Shown: positions 1 to 6,229 of the stretch, piece after piece
Layout: each line of letters starts with the position of its first letter
Numbering within the stretch: the stretch's first letter is position 1
Assembly: GCA_958372035.1 (NCBI GenBank)
Contig: CATXML010000077.1
Location: 1-6,229 of the forward strand
Source: an uncultured Collinsella sp.
Lineage (GTDB): Bacteria; Actinomycetota; Coriobacteriia; Coriobacteriales; Coriobacteriaceae
DNA: 6,229 nt
Direction: 5' to 3'
Program-made: the position numbers and the translations under genes
Notes under the pieces: model-generated
Databases searched by the model: none
The model's input: only the letters and a program-made list of their open reading frames with translations
What the model was told of the DNA's origin: nothing

Positions 1-53
1 GCAGCGGCAGCCGCGGGCTCAGCCTTCTTCTTGAACATGTCAAACAGACCCAT
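1..53 (-). CDS. N-terminus of an unidentified small-start protein (MGLFDMFKKK...), truncated by window edge
   Basis: Only the first 17 codons are present, reading MGLFDMFKKKAEP followed by a run of alanines, and the rest lies beyond position 1. The start is well supported. A GAGGAG ribosome binding site (complement of 61-66) sits 7 bases before the ATG, and a consensus-like promoter lies further upstream at 103-131. The amphipathic N-terminus followed by lysines and an Ala/Pro-rich stretch resembles the opening of glucose-type PTS IIA proteins (E. coli Crr begins MGLFDKLK), which would suit a neighbour that hydrolyses PTS-imported phosphosugars. Many unrelated small proteins begin in the same way, however, so the product cannot be assigned. 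The gene is co-directional with the phospho-beta-glucosidase gene, separated by 140 bp, and apparently has its own promoter. Confidence 0.6.
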   Translation of the reverse strand, partial: MGLFDMFKKKAEPAAAA

Positions 54-102
54 ACATTTTCTCCTCTTGATTAAGCGCAACGTTATGCGCATGCCTATGG
101 TA

Positions 103-131
103 ATTATAGTGCCAAATGGTTCAAATGCTAA
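103..131 (-). promoter_or_regulatory. Probable sigma-70-type promoter for the gene starting at 53
   Basis: On the minus strand a perfect TATAAT (-10, complement of 103-108) is preceded, after exactly 17 bases, by TTAGCA (-35, complement of 126-131, four of six consensus matches). Transcription would start near position 96, giving a leader of about 43 bases before the ATG at 53. The region is clearly AT-richer than the flanking genes. It implies that the truncated gene at the left edge can be expressed independently of the upstream glucosidase gene. Confidence 0.6.
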
Positions 132-159
132 GGTGGGGACTCGAATCGCGAGCCCATCC
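132..159 (-). other. Imperfect inverted repeat downstream of the glucosidase gene (possible weak terminator)
   Basis: The strand can fold with CTCG/CGAG at the tip, a 5-base loop, and GGG/CCC below a one-base bulge, plus GG/CC at the base after two mismatches. It begins about 35 bases after the glucosidase stop codon and ends directly at the -35 of the next promoter, where a terminator would be expected. No T-run follows it on the minus strand (the next bases are TTAGCATTTG), so intrinsic termination is doubtful. Confidence 0.3.
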
Positions 160-193
160 CAACGCTTTTCCCCGGTGGCACTCATATTGTCGA

Positions 194-1822
<1,629 letters not shown>

Positions 1823-1828
1823 TCGGTT

Positions 1829-2836
1829 TTATCTGGGCAAACGCTGGCGATACGCTGCCGGCGTGCAGCCATAGCGCTCGGCAAACTTTTTGTAGAAGAA
1901 GCTCATGTTGGCGTAGCCGGCCTCGCGCGCCGCGGTTTCGGCAGTGGCACCGGCGTCGAGCAGTGTTGCCGCGCGTGCCAGGCGGCTCTCCTGCACGAGC
2001 TGCATAAACGTGTGGCCCGTCTGCCGCTTGAGCAGTGCGCTTGCGTAGTTGGGACTCAGATGGAGGTGGCGAGCTACGTCCTCGAGCGTACAATCGCAGG
2101 CATGGCGCTCGATGTAGCCCACGGCGGCCGCGACCTGCGCCGAAGGCAGCCTGGGCATGTCCGCCTGCAGCAGCGATGTCTCATAGCTTTGCATAAGTTC
2201 GACCAGCAGCAACTCAAACAGCTTCGACACGATCTGGGGACTCGCAGCCGTCGGCTCCAGAAGCTCGCACAGCATCTCCTGCATATATCGGCGCACGCGG
2301 CGGCTGTTGCCCGTGCGGAAATGCACATGACCGCGGTGGTCGGTTTCGTCATTGAGGGCATTAATGAGGAACTGCGAGACGGTGCTTGACGGCGACAGGC
2401 TCTGCTCTAGGCTGCGGTGCAACATCGGCCGCGAGATGACGATGCTCAGCATAATGTCATGCTCGCCGAGCTCGCCTACGGCATGTGGACAGGCGGCGTC
2501 GAGTAAGAGCACCTCGTTTTGGGCAAGCATGAGCTGTTCGCCGTTGACGGTCTGCGGCGCATGCCCGCGATAGACATAGCTGATTTCGACATAATCGTGC
2601 ACATGCTCCGGTACAGGGTTGAAGCGCGAGCTGCGCACGATTGATAGGCCCTCAGGCATGCCTTCTTGGTGCAAGGCTCGCGTCGGGTCACCGATTTTAT
2701 GGATATGTTTTTCACCGATATTCTGTTGATGACCCCAGCTGAACGCATCATTCCAGTCATAGCGGGCGCCCGCGTGGTAAGCACGCTCGCTGTCGGTCAG
2801 CTCGAGCAGAAGGCTGTCTAAACGTGCAAGATCCAT
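1829..2836 (-). CDS. AraC/XylS-family transcriptional regulator with N-terminal cupin domain
   Basis: The 335-residue product should be a cytoplasmic, sugar-responsive DNA-binding regulator. Residues about 72-135 form a cupin-like sensing domain, opening with PEHVHDYVEISYVYRG, whose H78, H80 and E84 resemble the small-barrel motif. Residues about 235-333 form the double helix-turn-helix. The first helix pair is in TLEDVARHLHLSPNYASALLKR, and the second is followed by the family signature AREAGYANMSFFYKKFAERYGCTPAAYR. The length is typical of AraC regulators of sugar genes. ATG at 2836 is the only reasonable start, although the bases before it give no strong ribosome binding site. It is transcribed away from the large hydrolase gene across a 116-bp shared control region, the usual arrangement for a local activator of the divergent gene. 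The glucosidase gene follows on the same strand after 186 bp. The inducer is unknown. Confidence 0.93.
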   Translation of the reverse strand: MDLARLDSLLLELTDSERAYHAGARYDWNDAFSWGHQQNIGEKHIHKIGDPTRALHQEGMPEGLSIVRSSRFNPVPEHVHDYVEISYVYRGHAPQTVNGEQLMLAQNEVLLLDAACPHAVGELGEHDIMLSIVISRPMLHRSLEQSLSPSSTVSQFLINALNDETDHRGHVHFRTGNSRRVRRYMQEMLCELLEPTAASPQIVSKLFELLLVELMQSYETSLLQADMPRLPSAQVAAAVGYIERHACDCTLEDVARHLHLSPNYASALLKRQTGHTFMQLVQESRLARAATLLDAGATAETAAREAGYANMSFFYKKFAERYGCTPAAYRQRLPR

Positions 2837-2865
2837 GGCATTACAATCGTTGATTCGGTCATATT

Positions 2866-2889
2866 CTGCTGTGGTTTTGATATTAGCAG
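2866..2889. promoter_or_regulatory. Inverted repeat CTGCT-N14-AGCAG, candidate operator
   Basis: CTGCT (2866-2870) and AGCAG (2885-2889) form a short perfect dyad centred in the AT-rich part of the divergent region. The right arm overlaps a possible -35 (TTAGCA, 2883-2888). Five-base arms can arise by chance, so this is only a candidate binding site for the AraC-type or another regulator. Confidence 0.25.
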
Positions 2890-2911
2890 GACGGCGCGCT
2901 CGGCGTACTCT
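2883..2911 (+). promoter_or_regulatory. Weak candidate promoter for the large hydrolase gene
   Basis: TTAGCA (2883-2888), the same -35 hexamer as in the promoter at 103-131, is followed after 17 bases by TACTCT (2906-2911), a poor -10 with three of six matches. It would give a leader of about 35 bases before the ATG at 2953. A weak core promoter next to a candidate dyad would suit positive control, but the match is marginal. Confidence 0.25.
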
Positions 2912-2940
2912 GACTTCAATCGATTTAAAAGGTTGGTTTT

Positions 2941-2947
2941 AGAGGAG
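2941..2947 (+). promoter_or_regulatory. Ribosome binding site fixing the large hydrolase start
   Basis: AGAGGAG ends 5 bases before the ATG at 2953. The in-frame GTG at 2947 overlaps this site and so is unlikely to be the real start. Confidence 0.75.
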
Positions 2948-2952
2948 TGGAT

Positions 2953-5520
2953 ATGGCGGCACACGACAACCATGTGCTTCCGTTCTTGTGGCTCAAGGGC
3001 GAGGCGCACGAGACGATTACCGAATACCTGGAGCAGATCGCCGGTGCGAACATCCGCGAGGTCTGCCTCGAATCGCGCACGCATCCCGAGTTTTGTCGCA
3101 ACGGCTGGTGGGCTGACCTGCGTTTTATCATCGGCGAGTGCAAGCGCTTAGGGTTGAAGATCTGGCTGCTCGACGACGCCCATTTCCCCACGGGCTACGC
3201 CAACGGCGCGCTTGCGGGCGAGAACGTCGACCCCGCGCTTAAGAAGACCGTGCTCAAACATCGCACGGTTACGGTCGTCGGTCCCCAGCCGTCCACGGTC
3301 ATCAAGCTCGGCAATCTTATGGATCACACGGAGCGCTTTGTGGGCGCGGCGACTTTCGACGCCGCCGGCGCACCGCTCGACCTTGAGCTCTCCGTTGAGC
3401 AGGCCGACGGCACCCCCGCTCGCCTGCGTTTTGACGCGCCCGCCGGCATCACCACCGTCGAGCTCTTCGTCACCAGCCAAAAGACCGGCTTTCGCGATGA
3501 GTACATCAACATGGTCGACGCCGATTCGTGCCGTGTGCTCATCGATGCCGTCTACGAGCCCACGTTTGAGCACCTGGGCGACGAGTTCGGCTGCACCATA
3601 CTGGGGTTCTTTACCGATGAGCCGGGCTTTATGAACGAGAAGGGCACGGCTCTCGACGATGCTTCTACCAGCAGCTTTATTGGACGCGGCGATATGTCAC
3701 TGCCCTGGTCGGACGAGCTTGCCAGCCGCCTGTGCAATGCACTTGGCGAGGACTGGCTCACCAAGCTACACGGCCTTTGGACACGCGAGGCAGATGGTGC
3801 CCGAGCCCGTCACGCCTACATGGACATTGCCACGCAACTCTACCGCGCATGCTTTGACGAGCAGATTGGCGACTGGTGCCGCGAGCGCGGCGTCATGCAC
3901 ATCGGACATGTGATTGAGGACAAAAGCTGCCACACGCGCCTGGGCCAGGGCGCCGGGCACTACTTCCGCGCGGTCGCCGGACAAGATATGGCGGGCATCG
4001 ACGTTGTCATCAACCAGCTTGCCCCCGGCATCGACCACGGGCGCTACAGCTACTTCCACGGCGCGTGGAACATGGAGTTCTTTACCTACGCGCTTGCCAA
4101 GCTGGGCTCTTCGGCCGCGCGTCTCGACCCAAAAAAGCAGGGGCGCTGTATGGCCGAGGTCTTTGGCGCCTTCGGCTGGCACGAGGGCCTTCGCGAGATG
4201 AAATGGATCGCCGACCACATGCTCGTCCGCGGTATTAACTGGTTTACGCCGCACGCATTTAGCATGGCGCCCTTCCCCGATTGGGACTGCCCGCCGCACT
4301 TTTACGCACACGGCAACAATCCGCAATGGCCGCACTTTGGCCAGCTCATGAGCTATATGAACCGTACGGCAACGCTGCTTTCGGGAGGCAGCGCCACGCG
4401 TCCCGTCGCCATCCTGTACCACGCCGATGCCGAGTGGGCCGGCAGCGCCATGCCTATCGAGCGCGTGGCTGCCGAGCTCACGCGCGCGCAGATCGACTTT
4501 GATTTTGTGCCCGCCGAGGCTTTTGAGGATGAGGACCGTTACGAGGTTTCAATTGCTGATGGAATGCTTACCGTAAACGATTGTCGTTACCAGGCGTTTG
4601 TTATGCCAGGAGCTTCATTTATTGGTTCGGCGACGGCGCGGGCCGTAAGGCGCATGATGGATGCGGGAGTTATGGCCCTCGCCGTCGACGAGGTGCCGAG
4701 CGCGCTTTACGACGCCGATGGCGTGGTTGAACTGGGTGAACTTGCAGCGACTCCGCTTGCCGATATGGCGGGCGTGCTGGCGAGCGTTGGGCTGCAGACG
4801 GTTGTCACCGACACGCCCCAGCCCTGGCTGCGCGCGCTTCGCTACGAGCATGCCGGCGAGACCTACGTCATGCTGGTCAACGAGCACCCGCGCGAGTGCA
4901 TCGGCTGCACAGTTAAACTCGCGCAAGGCGAGCGACTTTGCGGCACGCGCCTCGACCTGTTGAATGGCACCGATCCCGTTGCGTTTGACGGAACGCTTGA
5001 GCTCGCACCCTTCGAGAGCTGCTTCGTTGCCTTGGAGACGGACGGCGAGCTTGAGTCCGGGGGCGGCGCGGACATGGGCTCGAGCGATGCGCTCGCCCTC
5101 GACATCAACGGCCCTTGGAACGTCGCCCTCTCCCCTGCCGGCGGCGGAACCTTTGGCGCCCCGCGGGAACTCGAGCACTTGTGCGATCTCACGGCCGAGC
5201 GATTCCCCAATGCCTGCGGGACGTTCCGCTATCGCACGTTGTTCGAGCTGGCGAACGACCTTGCCGATGCCACAATCGACCTGGGAGATGTCTACGAAGT
5301 CGCGACACTTACGCTCGATGGACACCCACTCGGCACACGCATCTGTCCGCCCTATCGCTTTGCCATCGACCCGCTTGCCGCCGGCACGCACGAACTCACC
5401 GTCGACGTCATCAACACGCTCGATCATGCGATTCCCGACATCTTCGCCCTCACCGAACCCGTCGCCCCGAGCGGCATCCTCGGTCCCGTTACCCTTTGCG
5501 GGCAAAACCTGCCAAAATAA
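2953..5520 (+). CDS. Large cytoplasmic glycoside hydrolase, GH106-like (alpha-L-rhamnosidase-like) architecture
   Basis: The 855-residue product has no signal peptide, so it should act on imported sugars or glycosides. Residues 8-85 begin a TIM-barrel with motifs I know from GH106-type 'glycosyl hydrolase' proteins: FLWLKGE, IREVCLESRTHPEF, GWWADL and WLLDDAHFPTGYANG. Further barrel motifs are GFFTDEPGF (218-226), GAGHYFRAVAGQDMAGID (333-350), and MAEVFGAFGWHEG with KWIADHMLVRGINWFTPHAFS (400-437). E223 and E402 are the best candidate catalytic acids. Residues about 484-580 look like a flavodoxin- or amidotransferase-like domain. Residues about 718-830 form a C-terminal beta-sandwich resembling GH2/GH106 ends (WNVAL, IDLGDVYEVATLTLDGHPLG, PPYRFAI). 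The start is ATG 2953, placed by AGAGGAG. The last codons and the stop lie in a repeat element. It is divergent from an AraC-type gene, its probable activator. The linkage broken (rhamnoside or other) is inferred from fold resemblance only. Confidence 0.85.
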   Translation: MAAHDNHVLPFLWLKGEAHETITEYLEQIAGANIREVCLESRTHPEFCRNGWWADLRFIIGECKRLGLKIWLLDDAHFPTGYANGALAGENVDPALKKTVLKHRTVTVVGPQPSTVIKLGNLMDHTERFVGAATFDAAGAPLDLELSVEQADGTPARLRFDAPAGITTVELFVTSQKTGFRDEYINMVDADSCRVLIDAVYEPTFEHLGDEFGCTILGFFTDEPGFMNEKGTALDDASTSSFIGRGDMSLPWSDELASRLCNALGEDWLTKLHGLWTREADGARARHAYMDIATQLYRACFDEQIGDWCRERGVMHIGHVIEDKSCHTRLGQGAGHYFRAVAGQDMAGIDVVINQLAPGIDHGRYSYFHGAWNMEFFTYALAKLGSSAARLDPKKQGRCMAEVFGAFGWHEGLREMKWIADHMLVRGINWFTPHAFSMAPFPDWDCPPHFYAHGNNPQWPHFGQLMSYMNRTATLLSGGSATRPVAILYHADAEWAGSAMPIERVAAELTRAQIDFDFVPAEAFEDEDRYEVSIADGMLTVNDCRYQAFVMPGASFIGSATARAVRRMMDAGVMALAVDEVPSALYDADGVVELGELAATPLADMAGVLASVGLQTVVTDTPQPWLRALRYEHAGETYVMLVNEHPRECIGCTVKLAQGERLCGTRLDLLNGTDPVAFDGTLELAPFESCFVALETDGELESGGGADMGSSDALALDINGPWNVALSPAGGGTFGAPRELEHLCDLTAERFPNACGTFRYRTLFELANDLADATIDLGDVYEVATLTLDGHPLGTRICPPYRFAIDPLAAGTHELTVDVINTLDHAIPDIFALTEPVAPSGILGPVTLCGQNLPK

Positions 5521-5543
5521 ACCTGTCCTTTTTTGGCAGGTTT
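5505..5543 (+). terminator. Stem-loop overlapping the end of the large hydrolase gene (probable terminator or attenuator)
   Basis: AAACCTGCCAAAA (5505-5517) and TTTTGGCAGGTTT (5531-5543) are perfect reverse complements, giving a 13-bp stem with a 13-base loop. The stop codon TAA (5518-5520) is the first triplet of the loop. The right arm ends in TTT followed by GTTGAG, a short imperfect T-rich tail. Because the sequence is nearly symmetric it could work on either strand. It ends only 19 bases before the next start codon, so it either terminates hydrolase mRNA or limits read-through into the RpiR-type gene. The left arm is translated, so ribosomes at the stop codon would disrupt it. Confidence 0.6.
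5512..5539 (+). repeat. Dispersed 28-bp 3'-end element, copy 2 (at the large hydrolase stop codon)
   Basis: Reads CCAAAATAAACCTGTCC, then TTTTTTGGCAG, and matches the copy at 1795-1822 (minus strand) at 27 of 28 positions. It encodes the end of the hydrolase (the third base of the Leu codon's neighbour through Lys) and supplies its TAA. Here extra flanking bases extend the core 6-bp stem to 13 bp. The two copies face the same way relative to the gene they follow. Confidence 0.85.
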
Positions 5544-5562
5544 GTTGAGTGTGGGAGTTCGC

Positions 5563-6229
5563 ATGGATATCAAACGCAAGATTTCCGAGGCGCAGGGCCT
5601 TACCCCTACCGAGCAACAGCTCGGCATCTCGGCCCTTGCCATGGGCGAAGACGTCCGCGGGCTCTCTATTAAGGAATTTGCCGCGCGCACCAACGTTTCC
5701 GTTGCGAGCGTGCACCGTTTTTGCAAAAAGCTCGGCCTCGAGGGATTCAAAGACCTCAAGGTCGAGCTCATCCGTCAGGCAGCCGAGACGGGTAACCGGC
5801 GCGACGTGGACATCAACTTTCCCTTCGATGCCACCTCCACTCCTGCGCAGGTGATGGAGCGTATGGAGGGGCTCTATCAGACCACTTTGGCCGAAACGCA
5901 GGAGCTGCTCGACCCCACACAGCTCGACCAGGCCGCCAAGCTTATCGTGCGCGCCGGCACCGTGGACATCTACACGGGCTCGCATAATCTGTATCCAGCG
6001 GGAATGTTCCGCGATCGCCTGCTTTCCGCCGGCAAAAGCGCGACGTGCCACGACAGTGTCGAGGCGCAGGTGCGTACGGCGCTCGCCTCGGGCCCCGACC
6101 ATGTGGCAATCATCATCTCCTACAGCGGCCTTGCCCCCAACCTCAGGGAGATCTTGCCAATCCTCAGCAGTCGACATGTCCCGGCCATCGTCATCGGCAC
6201 ACCGCACTGCGCCCGCATTCACCCCGGCT
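5563..6229 (+). CDS. MurR/RpiR-family transcriptional regulator (HTH plus SIS domain), 3' end beyond window
   Basis: The open frame runs from ATG 5563 to the window edge without a stop (222 complete codons; the family is usually about 280). Residues 1-75 form the RpiR-type helix-turn-helix: LTPTEQQLGISALAMGEDV, then SIKEFAARTNVSVASVHRFCKKLGLEGFKDLK, the typical recognition-helix region. Residues about 120-222 begin a SIS phosphosugar-binding domain, with the core strand and loop AIIISYSGLAPNL (182-194) and AIVIGT (208-213). Such proteins bind sugar phosphates and repress or activate sugar catabolic genes. The start is supported by GGGAG five bases before the ATG. The gene begins 42 bp after the hydrolase stop, behind a strong hairpin, so co-transcription by partial read-through or an internal promoter are both possible. 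Its target may be this locus or genes to the right, and the effector is unknown. Confidence 0.92.
   Translation, partial: MDIKRKISEAQGLTPTEQQLGISALAMGEDVRGLSIKEFAARTNVSVASVHRFCKKLGLEGFKDLKVELIRQAAETGNRRDVDINFPFDATSTPAQVMERMEGLYQTTLAETQELLDPTQLDQAAKLIVRAGTVDIYTGSHNLYPAGMFRDRLLSAGKSATCHDSVEAQVRTALASGPDHVAIIISYSGLAPNLREILPILSSRHVPAIVIGTPHCARIHPG

Larger units (their letters stand above)
2837..2952. promoter_or_regulatory. Divergent control region between the araC-type and large hydrolase genes
   Basis: These 116 bp separate the two divergent start codons and must hold promoters for both genes. The half nearer the araC-type gene is AT-rich and contains TCATATT (2859-2865) and TGATATT (2878-2884), similar heptamers 19 bp apart in direct orientation, as AraC-type monomer sites often are. 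The hydrolase gene has a clear AGAGGAG ribosome binding site, whereas the regulator gene does not. No strong consensus promoter is evident on either strand, which fits activator-dependent expression. Confidence 0.5.

Noticed and set aside
110..160. tRNA-like T-arm motifs (GGTTCAAATGC, GATTCGAGTCCC on opposite strands)
   Set aside because: No acceptor, D or anticodon arms can be assembled around them, and they lie on different strands.
2818..3084. Minus-strand 88-codon frame across the divergent region
   Set aside because: It overlaps the starts of both divergent genes and has no recognisable domain.
4615..6222. Minus-strand open frame of 535 codons
   Set aside because: It spans two real plus-strand genes and the hairpin between them. 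The product is compositionally odd with no domain, so it is a shadow of GC-rich coding sequence.

Overview
The window looks like GC-rich actinobacterial chromosome, most probably a gut Coriobacteriia member such as Collinsella. Three things suggest this: strong G/C bias at third codon positions, the sugar-hydrolase and regulator content, and short dispersed repeats (TTTTTGGCAG / AAACCTGTCC type) that I associate from memory with Collinsella intergenic regions. No database search was possible, so the genus is an inference.

Layout. Positions 1-53 hold the first 17 codons of a minus-strand gene (MGLFDMFKKKAEP...), with a good ribosome binding site and a consensus -10 promoter upstream. Positions 194-1642 (minus) encode a complete GH1 6-phospho-beta-glucosidase with both catalytic glutamates and the phosphate-binding S/K/Y signature. 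A 186-bp gap (1643-1828) is filled by a long inverted repeat and tandem short repeats. Positions 1829-2836 (minus) encode an AraC-family regulator with an N-terminal cupin sensor domain. A 116-bp divergent control region (2837-2952) separates it from a plus-strand gene (2953-5520) for a large cytoplasmic glycoside hydrolase of GH106-like (alpha-L-rhamnosidase-like) architecture. A hairpin overlapping its stop codon is followed at 5563 by a MurR/RpiR-family regulator (HTH plus SIS domain) that runs off the right edge.

How it fits together. This looks like a carbohydrate-utilisation locus. The AraC protein probably senses a sugar and controls the divergent hydrolase, and perhaps the co-directional phospho-beta-glucosidase. 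The GH1 enzyme would split phosphorylated beta-glucosides imported by a PTS, and the RpiR protein would respond to a phosphosugar. Neither hydrolase has a signal peptide, so both should act inside the cell on imported oligosaccharides or glycosides. The exact substrate cannot be read from the sequence.

The most unusual feature is a near-identical 28-bp element (27/28 match) at the 3' end of both divergent genes. It lies in the same orientation relative to each gene's transcription. In the large hydrolase gene it supplies the last codons and the stop codon, and there it forms a 13-bp perfect stem.
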